NCBI GenBank assembly: GCA_012839705.1
Contig: DUMT01000119.1
Location: 1-45,081, forward strand
Reading direction: 5' to 3'
DNA: 45,081 nucleotides
Source: Clostridiales bacterium
GTDB lineage: Bacteria > Bacillota > Clostridia > Oscillospirales > Acutalibacteraceae
Numbering within the stretch: the first letter of the stretch is position 1; every line of letters begins with the position of its first letter. The translations under genes were made by a program, and so were the position numbers. Shown piece by piece: positions 8,239 to 16,063 of this stretch. Under the pieces are notes generated by a model, which was not told where the DNA came from, ran no database searches, and saw only the letters and a list, made by a program, of their open reading frames with translations.

Positions 8239-8278
8239 AAACCGCCGAAAGCTTTCCAGCCTTCGGCGGTTTAGTTTT
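8239..8278. terminator. Bidirectional terminator between rsmA and rnfB
   Basis: AAACCGCCGAA (8239-8249) and TTCGGCGGTTT (8262-8272) form an 11-bp stem with T-rich flanks on both strands. It separates two convergent units. Confidence 0.88.
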
Positions 8279-8283
8279 ACTGC

Positions 8284-9105
8284 TTATACTGCAGCCTTTT
8301 GTTTTTTCGGCTGATATCCAAAAATGTTGATACAGCCCGTGGGGCAACTGTCGGCACAGGCGCCGCAGCCCACGCATTTTTCAGGGTCGATTTTGGCGAG
8401 GAAATTCGATACATGAATAGCGTCGTATTCACAAACCTTGGTACACTTCATGCAGCCGATACATCCGACACTGCAGGCTTTGCGCACCACCGCGCCCTTG
8501 TCGTGGCTGGAGCAGCGGACAATCCCTTTAGCGCTCCCCGGCACCATTTCAATAATTGATTTCGGGCAGACAGACACGCACTTGGTGCAGCCCACGCAAA
8601 GGTCTTTGTTTATAATCGCCAGCCCGTTTTCAACTGTAATCGCGCCGTATTCGCACGCAGCCGCACAGTCGCCGTAACCCAGACATCCATAGGAACAGGA
8701 GGGCTCACCGCCGTAAAACTGGTTTGCCGCCGCGCAGGTGGCAATCCCCCTGTATTCCAGTTTGGTGTTGATGTATTGGTCGCACCCTCCGCATTTCACC
8801 TGCGCCTTTTTCTCCTGCACCCCGGCGCTTTCTACGCCGAGTATGGAGGCTGTAATTTCCGCAACATCCTGGCCTCCGGGGGTGCAAAGCCCAGGTTGGG
8901 CTTCTCCCCTTGCCATGGCTTCGGCATACCCGTCACAGCCGGAATAGCCGCAGGCTCCGCAGTTGGCGCCCGGAAGGGCTGAGCGCAGGGCTTCAACCTT
9001 TTCGTCCACGGGAACAGCCATCACCGCGGACGCAAAGGCAAGAATAAGCCCAAAGACAAGCCCCAGCGCTGTTAAAATAATTATAGCTAAAATTACCTCA
9101 AACAT
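8284..9105 (-). CDS. rnfB: Rnf complex iron-sulfur subunit RnfB
   Basis: Takes electrons from ferredoxin at the cytosolic face of the Rnf complex. 273 aa: an N-terminal membrane helix (about 5-30), then the CGACGYSGCDGYAEA cluster motif. A cysteine-rich middle and C-terminus follow with several ferredoxin-like CxxCxxCxxxC motifs (CVGCTKCVSVC, CIGCMKCTKVC, CVGCGACADSC). This long multi-cluster form is usual in Clostridia. It is the last gene of rnfCDGEAB and ends at a strong terminator. Confidence 0.96.
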   Translation of the reverse strand: MFEVILAIIILTALGLVFGLILAFASAVMAVPVDEKVEALRSALPGANCGACGYSGCDGYAEAMARGEAQPGLCTPGGQDVAEITASILGVESAGVQEKKAQVKCGGCDQYINTKLEYRGIATCAAANQFYGGEPSCSYGCLGYGDCAAACEYGAITVENGLAIINKDLCVGCTKCVSVCPKSIIEMVPGSAKGIVRCSSHDKGAVVRKACSVGCIGCMKCTKVCEYDAIHVSNFLAKIDPEKCVGCGACADSCPTGCINIFGYQPKKQKAAV

Positions 9106-9142
9106 ATTTAAAACCTTGCCTTTCCTGTTTAAACTTCAAGGC

Positions 9143-9730
9143 TTATAATCCGAAAAGGCCCTGGAAACCGACAAAGGTAATGGACACAAGGGACGCCGCA
9201 ACCAAAGTTGAGGGCAACCCTTTCAGCCCCTCTGGTATGTCAGCAGTTTCAAGCCTTTCCCTGACTCCCGCGAACATGACCATCGCCAGCAGGAACCCTC
9301 CCCCTGCGCCAAGGGTGTTGACAAGGGATTGCAGATAACCATACCCCTTGTCAATATTCAGTATGGTAACGCCCAGAACCGCGCAGTTTGTGGTTATCAG
9401 TGGGAGGTAAATTCCCAGGGCATTATACAGGGGTTTTACATACCGCTTCAGCACTATCTCTACCAATTGGACGAGGGAGGCGATAATCAGGATAAACGCC
9501 ACCGTCTGAAGGTATCCAAGCCCCGCGGGCACTAAAATAAATGTATAAATAGGCCAGGTAACAGCGGTAGCCATCATCATAACAAATATAACCGCAAGGG
9601 ACATTCCCACCGCGGAATTGAGTTTCTTTGAAACTCCAAGAAACGGGCAAATGCCAAGAAACTGTGACAATACAAAGTTGTTGACCAGCAGCCCGCCTAT
9701 TAATATAGGAAACAATCCTGTGCTATTCAT
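9143..9730 (-). CDS. rnfA: Rnf complex membrane subunit RnfA
   Basis: Six-helix integral membrane subunit that, with RnfE, holds a membrane-embedded [2Fe-2S] cluster. The 195-aa protein carries the expected cysteines in GICPFLGVS (C28) and TTNCAVLG (C116), and the inverted-repeat topology typical of the RnfA/RnfE pair. Its ATG overlaps the rnfE stop as ATGA, indicating translational coupling. Confidence 0.96.
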   Translation of the reverse strand: MNSTGLFPILIGGLLVNNFVLSQFLGICPFLGVSKKLNSAVGMSLAVIFVMMMATAVTWPIYTFILVPAGLGYLQTVAFILIIASLVQLVEIVLKRYVKPLYNALGIYLPLITTNCAVLGVTILNIDKGYGYLQSLVNTLGAGGGFLLAMVMFAGVRERLETADIPEGLKGLPSTLVAASLVSITFVGFQGLFGL

Positions 9731-10476
9731 TCAACGGATTCCACCTTTCCGTTACCGGAAGATTCCGGCTCATTTCCCTCCGCCTTTGCCTCGGTTTTGG
9801 AGGCAACCACATTGCAGCAGGCGGCATTGGGGCAGGCGGCGCACCCGGCGGCGGTTTCAACCTTTATTCCCTTTTTTTCAAGCCTATCAGCCAACCTGTT
9901 TGTAAGCCAGATAAGCATCCCGAACACAAAGAACCCGCCCGGGGAGAGCACAAATATGGTAATCGGGTGGATAAGCCCGCCATCTGGCCAGCCGAACAGG
10001 GTACCGTTGCCGAGAAGCTCCCGGATTCCGCCCATCAGCACCAGGGCAGCGGTGAAACCCGCCCCCATGCCAAGGCCGTCCAAAGCTGACAGCCCAACGC
10101 TGTTCTTGCTGGCAAAAGCCTCCGCCCTGCCGAGGATTATGCAATTAACTGTGATGAGAGGCAGGTAAATACCCAAAGCGCTGTCGATGGCAGGCAGGTA
10201 TGCCTTAACCAGCATTTCAACAATTGTGGTAAACCCGGCAATCACCACGATAAAGGCGGGAAGCCGCACTTTATCCGGTATTACTTTCCTCAAAAGGGAT
10301 ATGACTATGTTGGAGCAAACCAGGACAAAAGTTGTGGCAGCCCCCATCCCAAGCCCGTTCATCACCGCGGTAGTAACCGCCAGTGTGGGGCAGGTACCAA
10401 GGACAAGGCGCAAAATCGGGTTTTCCCTGAGCAATCCTTTGGTAAACTCTTTTTTATATTCTGCAGCCGTTGCCAT
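9727..10476 (-). CDS. rnfE: Rnf complex membrane subunit RnfE with cysteine-rich tail
   Basis: Partner of RnfA in the membrane core. Cluster cysteines are C29 (GTCPTLAV) and C112 (VNCIILGRA); polytopic over about 1-195. The 249-aa length includes a soluble tail of about 50 residues after the last helix. The tail carries a four-cysteine group CxxCx4CC (C212, C215, C220, C221) followed by an acidic, Lys/Glu/Ser-rich end. The four cysteines could hold a metal or cluster, which is inference. Start overlaps the rnfG stop and its own stop overlaps the rnfA start. Confidence 0.95.
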   Translation of the reverse strand: MATAAEYKKEFTKGLLRENPILRLVLGTCPTLAVTTAVMNGLGMGAATTFVLVCSNIVISLLRKVIPDKVRLPAFIVVIAGFTTIVEMLVKAYLPAIDSALGIYLPLITVNCIILGRAEAFASKNSVGLSALDGLGMGAGFTAALVLMGGIRELLGNGTLFGWPDGGLIHPITIFVLSPGGFFVFGMLIWLTNRLADRLEKKGIKVETAAGCAACPNAACCNVVASKTEAKAEGNEPESSGNGKVESVE

Positions 10477-11042
10477 TATTTCCCCTCCCCGCTGGCTAAA
10501 CTATGATAGTATTCCAGGGCTTTGTTGACGCCCTCTGCAATCCCCTTGACGGTTTTGGTAGCCTGGGACACCCCGTCGATGTTTGAGCCGACTTTTAACT
10601 TAGTATTTGAATCCCAGCCTGTAAGCCGCCCAAGGAATCCTGCTTTTTTCACTTTATCCACATAACCGGCGGTTTCGTTTTCATCCACAATCACAACCCC
10701 GGTTACCTTGCCTTCAACAGAAATGCCCGTCATAACCACCAAGCCAGAGCTTTTGCCGGTTGAGGATACGGTGAATACGTAACCCACCAGTTCATCTCCT
10801 TTATTAGCGGTGTAACAGGTAACTTCACCGTCATCCACGGCAAATTTTATTTCCGCAAAAGAATCCGCGTCGATAACCTGCTGCCTTAGATTTGACTGGT
10901 TTTCCTGGTACAGCTCTTCAATCCTTCCTGCTGTCGCCGCATTTGTCAGCGCCAGGGCAGCGGTTATACCTGCGGCGATGATTGCAAGCGACAGAGCGCA
11001 GATAAGTATCTCCTTAACATTTATCTTTATTTTTTCTGCCAT
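10476..11042 (-). CDS. rnfG: Rnf complex FMN-binding subunit RnfG
   Basis: Extracytoplasmic electron-transfer subunit with covalently bound FMN. 188 aa: an N-terminal membrane helix (about 12-34), then the FMN-binding domain. The ApbE flavinylation site fits D156-G-V-S-Q-A-T162-K-T, with Thr162 as the attachment residue (family pattern DxxSxATx[ST]). The ribosome binding site AAAGGAGG lies inside the end of rnfD, whose coding region overlaps by 16 nt. No apbE gene is in the window. Confidence 0.95.
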   Translation of the reverse strand: MAEKIKINVKEILICALSLAIIAAGITAALALTNAATAGRIEELYQENQSNLRQQVIDADSFAEIKFAVDDGEVTCYTANKGDELVGYVFTVSSTGKSSGLVVMTGISVEGKVTGVVIVDENETAGYVDKVKKAGFLGRLTGWDSNTKLKVGSNIDGVSQATKTVKGIAEGVNKALEYYHSLASGEGK

Positions 11043-11980
11043 ATGGCAAACCTCCTTTCCTCACCGAAAGGAAGAGGCCTTGTGGCTCTCTCAATCAGGG
11101 GTACAAGCACATTCATAATTACAATCGCAAAGGATACCCCTTCGGCAAGGGAGCCGTAAATCCGGATAAGTACCGTCAAAAGCCCGCAGCCAATGGCATA
11201 AACGACTTTGCCTGCGGTGTTTATCGGGGATGTGGCATAATCGGTAGCCATAAACACAGCGCCCAGCACCAGGCCGCCGGACAAAACATGTATCAGCGGA
11301 TTCTCGCCGGCAATCCAGGTCAAAATGAAGACTGTGCCAATATAAACCAAAGGGATGGCCGGGGATATCACACGCCGTACCACAAGATAAGCTCCCCCGA
11401 GCAGCAGGGCGATAATGCAGGTCTCCCCGAGGCTTCCCGGCCTGATGCCTACCAGCAACTGCTGATAGCTGTAAGCCATCTCACCCTGTGCCATGCTTTC
11501 AAGGGGAGTTGCAGAAGCAAGCCCGTCAACCATCCTGCCCTGAAGCGGGGTCACCCAGTTGTTCATATCAGAAGGGAAACTAGCCATCATAACTATACGC
11601 CCTATAAGAGCGGGGTTTACAAAATTATGTCCTATTCCGCCGAACATCTGCTTTACAACCACAATAGCCGCAACACTGCCTATGGCAGCCTGCCAAAAGG
11701 GTATGGTTGCAGGCAGGTTGAAGGCAAGCAGGACTCCTGTCACCACAGCGGAAAGGTCCCCCACAGTCTGGGGCCTTTTGAGTACAATCGCACTTAAATA
11801 TTCCGATGCCATACAGGACGCCACACACACCAGAATCACAGCGGCAGCCCTCCAGCCAAACAGCAGCACAGAGGCTACAGCGGCGGGGGACAGGGCAATC
11901 AGCACATCCAGCATTATTTCCCGGGTGCTAACCCCGCTATGAAGGTGTGGTGACGATGAAACTACCAATCGGTTTTCCAT
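11027..11980 (-). CDS. rnfD: Rnf complex membrane subunit RnfD
   Basis: Polytopic NqrB/RnfD-family subunit with a covalent FMN, involved in ion translocation. 317 aa with multiple hydrophobic helices. The flavinylation motif is seen as GLASATPLES with Thr158 as the likely FMN-threonine. AAGGAG precedes the ATG at 11980. It follows rnfC after an 80-nt gap and overlaps rnfG. Confidence 0.95.
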   Translation of the reverse strand: MENRLVVSSSPHLHSGVSTREIMLDVLIALSPAAVASVLLFGWRAAAVILVCVASCMASEYLSAIVLKRPQTVGDLSAVVTGVLLAFNLPATIPFWQAAIGSVAAIVVVKQMFGGIGHNFVNPALIGRIVMMASFPSDMNNWVTPLQGRMVDGLASATPLESMAQGEMAYSYQQLLVGIRPGSLGETCIIALLLGGAYLVVRRVISPAIPLVYIGTVFILTWIAGENPLIHVLSGGLVLGAVFMATDYATSPINTAGKVVYAIGCGLLTVLIRIYGSLAEGVSFAIVIMNVLVPLIERATRPLPFGEERRFAIWQKK

Positions 11981-12060
11981 CAGACCGGTTCACTCCTTAG
12001 AATAATTTCCAGCTACTAAAGCGTCTTTGTAGCATGCTTTTCTTCCCTTTAGCTTTTAGC

Positions 12061-13401
12061 TTAAGCCTTTTTGGCCGCCTGAGCCTTTCTCAGCTCGCCT
12101 TTCGCCAGCCTCATTGACTGGACAAGCTTGCGGCTGGCGGGGCAGCTGAATGAACAGCAGCCGCATTCCATACAGTTCATGACACCAAGTTTAGCCATCT
12201 TTTCGGTATCCTTAATTTTCAATGCGGCCTCAATGGACGGGGGCAGAAGGTTCATTGGGCAAGCCCTGACACACCTGCCGCAGCGTATGCATGCCGATTG
12301 CCCACCGGGCAATACGTCCTCCTCGGCAAAAGCCAGAATAGCGTTGTTCTGCTTTAACACCGGGAGCTGGTCATCCATCATGGCTAATCCCATCATGGGG
12401 CCGCCCATGATCAGTTTCCTGACTTCGCTTTTTACTCCGCCGCAAAACTCTAATACATCATGGACGGGAGTGCCCACAATCACCCGAACATTTTTAGGCT
12501 CTTTCACCGCAGAACCATCCACCGTCAGCCGTTTGTCGACCAAAGGCATTCCGGTTCTTAAATATTTTGCGAGGAAGGATACCGAGGTAACGTTCATAAC
12601 AATGCACCCTACATCCGATGGCAGCTTGCCCGGAGGCACCATTCTGCCGGTGCAGGAGTAAATCAAAACCTTTTCCGCACCCTGGGGGTAACGGGATGGC
12701 AGAACTTTAACGGCAACCTCCCTGCCGGGCTCGCTAACCTCCGCCGCGGCTTTTGAAAGCTTTGAAATAGCCGCAGGCTTGTTCCTCTCAACACCGATAA
12801 TTGCCTTGCTTATATTCAAATACTTCATTACTGCCTGAATTCCGTCCAGAATATCACCGGTATTTTCGATACATTCCCGGTAGTCTGCGGTTATGTAAGG
12901 CTCACATTCCGCCGCATTAATAATCAATGTATCAATAGCCTCCGGATTTGGGGGGTTAAGCTTGATATGGGTTGGAAATCCCGCACCGCCAAGGCCCACC
13001 AGCCCGGAAGAACGGACAGCCTTTAAAAAATCCTGATAGTTTTCAACCGCCGGCGGTTTGATTTCCTGGTAAACCCTCTGTTCACCATCGGTTTGGATTA
13101 CCACCGCACTTGTCTTAACCCCGCCGGGCAAAACCAGCTCGGTTATGGCAGCAACTTTCCCCGACACACCGCTGTGGATGGGGGCGGATACGGGCTTATC
13201 GCTGTCGCCCACAACCTGCCCGACTTCCACTATATCTCCTACTTTAACAGTAGGAATACAAGGCGCGCCAATGTGCTGCTGCATTGAAATAATTACCCTC
13301 TCAGGAGGCGGCATAACCAGTGTTTCTGATTCCGCCGTATTTTTATAGTGAGGGGCTCTGACACCGGCGTTGGATTTAAAAATCCGCTTTAAAACGCTCA
13401 T
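12061..13401 (-). CDS. rnfC: Rnf complex NADH-interacting subunit RnfC
   Basis: Peripheral subunit that exchanges electrons with NAD+/NADH. 446 aa: the NuoF/RnfC nucleotide- and flavin-binding region (GLVGLGGAGFPTHIK at about 130-145), a SLBB-type domain, and two [4Fe-4S] motifs, CIRCGRCVRACP and CMECGCCSFSCP, near the C-terminus. The ORF track begins at a GTG nine codons earlier that has no ribosome binding site. The ATG at 13401 gives the expected MSVLKRIF start, with GGAAGGG about 15 nt upstream. First gene of rnfCDGEAB. Confidence 0.94.
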   Translation of the reverse strand: MSVLKRIFKSNAGVRAPHYKNTAESETLVMPPPERVIISMQQHIGAPCIPTVKVGDIVEVGQVVGDSDKPVSAPIHSGVSGKVAAITELVLPGGVKTSAVVIQTDGEQRVYQEIKPPAVENYQDFLKAVRSSGLVGLGGAGFPTHIKLNPPNPEAIDTLIINAAECEPYITADYRECIENTGDILDGIQAVMKYLNISKAIIGVERNKPAAISKLSKAAAEVSEPGREVAVKVLPSRYPQGAEKVLIYSCTGRMVPPGKLPSDVGCIVMNVTSVSFLAKYLRTGMPLVDKRLTVDGSAVKEPKNVRVIVGTPVHDVLEFCGGVKSEVRKLIMGGPMMGLAMMDDQLPVLKQNNAILAFAEEDVLPGGQSACIRCGRCVRACPMNLLPPSIEAALKIKDTEKMAKLGVMNCMECGCCSFSCPASRKLVQSMRLAKGELRKAQAAKKA

Positions 13402-13661
13402 AATATTAATACCATTCCCTTCCAGCACAGGCCGAACAGCATGGCCAATTTTGACTTATAACCATAAAGAATAAATAATAAACAATAACACCTCGTTTAA
13501 TAATATATTATTTTGTAGTGAAATACAAGAGGGAAGCCTCTCCAGCGGAGGAAAAAATCCTTAATATCCTATATATTTTTTCTGATATACTCTTACTTTT
13601 TGATAATTACCCTTTGGGTTCTCCAATTTCCCTTATAATCCGATTTACAAAATTACATTTC

Positions 13662-13684
13662 AAAAAGGAAAGCCCCTCGGGCTT
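13662..13684 (-). terminator. Possible terminator or attenuator upstream of rnfC
   Basis: On the minus strand AAGCCC-GAG-GGGCTT is followed by TCCTTTTT, a compact intrinsic-terminator shape about 260 nt ahead of rnfC. No minus-strand gene lies upstream of it, because the next gene (adh) is divergent, so it may act as an attenuator in a long rnf leader (inference). Confidence 0.45.
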
Positions 13685-13778
13685 AAGAGATAGAATAATT
13701 ATTAATGCTGTTATGCTGTCACGGCTGGGTGCTGTTTTTTTGTCCAGCAAAAAGTCAATGTGTATATTTAGCTAACTG

Positions 13779-13807
13779 TTGAATTTCTAAAAATTAACTG
13801 GTACAAT
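13779..13807 (+). promoter_or_regulatory. Promoter for iron alcohol dehydrogenase gene
   Basis: TTGAAT (13779-13784), 17-bp spacer, TACAAT (13802-13807), giving a leader of about 55 nt. Confidence 0.7.
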
Positions 13808-13867
13808 TTTTTCATAACTTTAAACTATTATTTCTTTAATATAAACAAACCGAAAGGATGCTTAAAC

Positions 13868-14974
13868 ATGGATTTTAATTTTCTCATGCCCGTAAAGGTC
13901 ATCAGCGGCGAAGGGTGCGTATTAAAAAGCGCCAAATTGCTGCGCAGCCTTGGCAGGCGCTGTTTAATCATGACCAGCCGCAGCGCAGCGAAAACTAGTG
14001 GAGCCCTTGACGATTTAATAAGCACCTTAGAGGAAGCTAAGATAAACTACACAATATTTTCTGAAATTTCCCCTAACCCCCTGCTGTCCCAGTGCCAGGC
14101 AGCGGCTTATGCCGCCCAGCTTTGCCGCTCCCAATTCATTATAGGGGTTGGCGGCGGCTCGGTAATGGACGCGGCAAAGGCCGCGGCATGGCTTGCAAAT
14201 AATAACTGCTCCGCCGGGGAAAAACTAATGAAGGGAGAGCTCCGCCACGGCCCGCTGCCCCTGGTTTTAATCGGCACCACCGCAGGCACCGGGAGCGAGG
14301 TCACCCCTGCCGCCGTTTTGACCATGGATAAAACCGGGCAGAAAAGGAGCATCACCCACCATAACTGCTTTGCCGACATAGCTTTTGCCGACCCTCGCTA
14401 TACCTATACAGTAAACAGGGATCACACGGTTTCCGCGGCGCTGGACGCCTTCTCCCATGCGGTGGAAGGGTGGTTTGCCCCTGCCTGCGGGGATTTGCCC
14501 ACGGCTTTTGGCGAGAAAGCCCTGCCTTTAATTTTAGAAGGGCTTGAATGGATGTCCGAAAATGACGGGCTGCCGGAAAAGGAAATGCGGGATAAGCTAT
14601 ATTACGGCTCCCTTTGGGCGGGCATGGTGCTGAATGCCACCGGCACCGCCTTCCCCCATCCCCTGGGTTACATTTTAACCGAAGAATATTCTGTCCCCCA
14701 CGGTATGGCATGCGCTGTATTCCTTCCCGCGCTTTTGGAGCGGGCTGAAAAATACTGCAAGGACAGGGCTGAAAGGCTATATTCCCTTTGCGGTGGCAGG
14801 GACAGGGTTTTTGCAATACTCGGCAGGCTCGTATCCCACAATGTCAGGATGGGCTCCGAGCAGATAGAAAGCTATAAACCCCGCTGGGAGGGGGTTAAAA
14901 ACTTTGAGCGCACCCCGGGCGGTTTTACCGCTGAGGATGCCGCCGGGGTTTTCCGCTCCCTGTTTTTGGATTGA
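13868..14974 (+). CDS. Iron-containing alcohol dehydrogenase
   Basis: Group III metal-dependent NAD(P)H alcohol/aldehyde oxidoreductase. 368 aa: the nucleotide-binding GVGGGSVMDAAKAAA (about 93-107), TTAGTGSEVTP, and iron ligands in ALDAFSHAVEG (Asp and His), TAFPHPLGY and SVPHGMA. The family covers butanol dehydrogenases, 1,3-propanediol dehydrogenase and others; substrate cannot be assigned. It has its own promoter and the start follows AAAGGATG. The divergent neighbour is the rnf operon; whether they share regulation is unknown. Confidence 0.9.
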   Translation: MDFNFLMPVKVISGEGCVLKSAKLLRSLGRRCLIMTSRSAAKTSGALDDLISTLEEAKINYTIFSEISPNPLLSQCQAAAYAAQLCRSQFIIGVGGGSVMDAAKAAAWLANNNCSAGEKLMKGELRHGPLPLVLIGTTAGTGSEVTPAAVLTMDKTGQKRSITHHNCFADIAFADPRYTYTVNRDHTVSAALDAFSHAVEGWFAPACGDLPTAFGEKALPLILEGLEWMSENDGLPEKEMRDKLYYGSLWAGMVLNATGTAFPHPLGYILTEEYSVPHGMACAVFLPALLERAEKYCKDRAERLYSLCGGRDRVFAILGRLVSHNVRMGSEQIESYKPRWEGVKNFERTPGGFTAEDAAGVFRSLFLD

Positions 14975-15077
14975 GCTTGCCGGTGGCATAATCCCCGCTC
15001 TGGCTGGGCAAAATTCTATTTAGCTGAAAAAATTTTGGCTAAACAAATCTGCCAAATTAACAGAGAGAGGCTAGGTT

Positions 15078-15923
15078 ATGGGGATTACACAGCAGGCGAA
15101 AAATTTGCTTAAAGGCCAGTGGATTATTGCAGTTTCCGTGGAGTGTATCCGGTTTGCAGCATGGCTGGTGATTGCGTTTTTCTATCTTTCCGCTCTGACT
15201 GCTTTCAGCCTTAACCCGGATTCGGTGGTCCACGTGTCCGGCATAATGAACGGGGGCTGGCTTTACCCGGTTATAACTGTATTTTTCCTGATTTTGGACC
15301 TGCTGCTGGTGTCCCCGGTACTAATGGGGCGGATGTCATTTTATTACAAAATCGCTACTGGCGAAAACCCGACCTTAAAAGAGGTTTTTAAATACTTTGG
15401 CATTGGGCGCTATTCAAAGGCGCTGCGCTGGAGGTTTTTCACTGGGATTTACAAGCTTTTTGACCTTCTTGTCTGCCTTTCCCCCGCCGCCGTTGCCGGC
15501 GGGATTGCAAAATCTGCACGCCAGGGCGGAGGGTTTACCCCTCAGGGCGATTTTTTAATGCTGATGGGAAATGTGTCCTGCGTTTTTCTTCTTATTATGG
15601 GTTTGATTGTTTACGCTATCATATCCCAGCGCCGCCTGTTGCCGGTTTTTTTGATGGTTTCAGAAGATGAAATGCCGAAAAAGCCCTTCTTATCCTCCTC
15701 ACGGAAAATGCGCGGCAACCTCACCAATATGTTTATCTTTAATTTAAGTTTTTCCGGGCGGCTGCTTTCCTGCATTTTGGTAATACCAATGTTTTATGTG
15801 ATGCCCTTGTACATGACCTCGAAAACCCTGGCAGCTATCGGGATAATGTCCGAAAACCGCGAAAAACAGCCCTCCGCAATAAAACCAGTTTCCCAGGACA
15901 CCCTGGAGATTCCGAATTTTTAA
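15078..15923 (+). CDS. Polytopic membrane protein, DUF975-like
   Basis: 281 aa with about five hydrophobic segments (near 18-42, 62-85, 128-148, 158-182 and 212-240) and short cytosolic loops. The layout and phrases such as LKEVFKYFG, together with a C-terminal SSRKMRGNLTNMF block, recall DUF975-type integral membrane proteins of Firmicutes, whose function is unknown. A hydrophilic tail of about 40 residues follows the last helix. GAGAGG precedes the ATG and a strong terminator follows the stop. It may be transcribed with the upstream dehydrogenase gene (103-nt gap), but no functional link is evident. Confidence 0.7.
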   Translation: MGITQQAKNLLKGQWIIAVSVECIRFAAWLVIAFFYLSALTAFSLNPDSVVHVSGIMNGGWLYPVITVFFLILDLLLVSPVLMGRMSFYYKIATGENPTLKEVFKYFGIGRYSKALRWRFFTGIYKLFDLLVCLSPAAVAGGIAKSARQGGGFTPQGDFLMLMGNVSCVFLLIMGLIVYAIISQRRLLPVFLMVSEDEMPKKPFLSSSRKMRGNLTNMFIFNLSFSGRLLSCILVIPMFYVMPLYMTSKTLAAIGIMSENREKQPSAIKPVSQDTLEIPNF

Positions 15924-15967
15924 AAAACCTTTCTGAGTCATTCCACCTGCCTCAGAAAGGTTTTTTA
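15922..15967 (+). terminator. Intrinsic terminator
   Basis: AAAACCTTTCTGAG and CTCAGAAAGGTTTT form a long stem with a 13-nt loop, followed by TTTTTTATT. It ends the adh/membrane-protein unit ahead of addB. Confidence 0.92.
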
Positions 15968-16002
15968 TTCTGGCATGGTACACTTTTAGCCCATGGGTAT
16001 GC

Positions 16003-16031
16003 TTGCCTTTACCTGCATTTAATACTATACT
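16003..16031 (+). promoter_or_regulatory. Promoter for addBA
   Basis: TTGCCT (16003-16008), 17-bp spacer, TATACT (16026-16031), about 30 nt ahead of the addB start codon. Confidence 0.7.
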
Positions 16032-16063
16032 ATTATTAATCAGAGTATAAATGGGGGCTTGCC

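Larger units (their letters stand above)
13402..13867. other. 466-nt non-coding gap between divergent rnfC and adh
   Basis: AT-rich divergent intergenic region. It holds the adh promoter at 13779-13807 (plus) and a hairpin with T-tract on the minus strand at 13662-13684. I found no clear consensus promoter for rnfC. The 85-aa ORF at 13518 lacks a ribosome binding site and family features and is taken as spurious. Confidence 0.7.

Noticed and set aside
13518-13775. 85-aa ORF in the rnf/adh divergent gap
   Set aside because: No ribosome binding site, no recognisable family, AT-biased composition, and it runs across the terminator-like hairpin; treated as chance.
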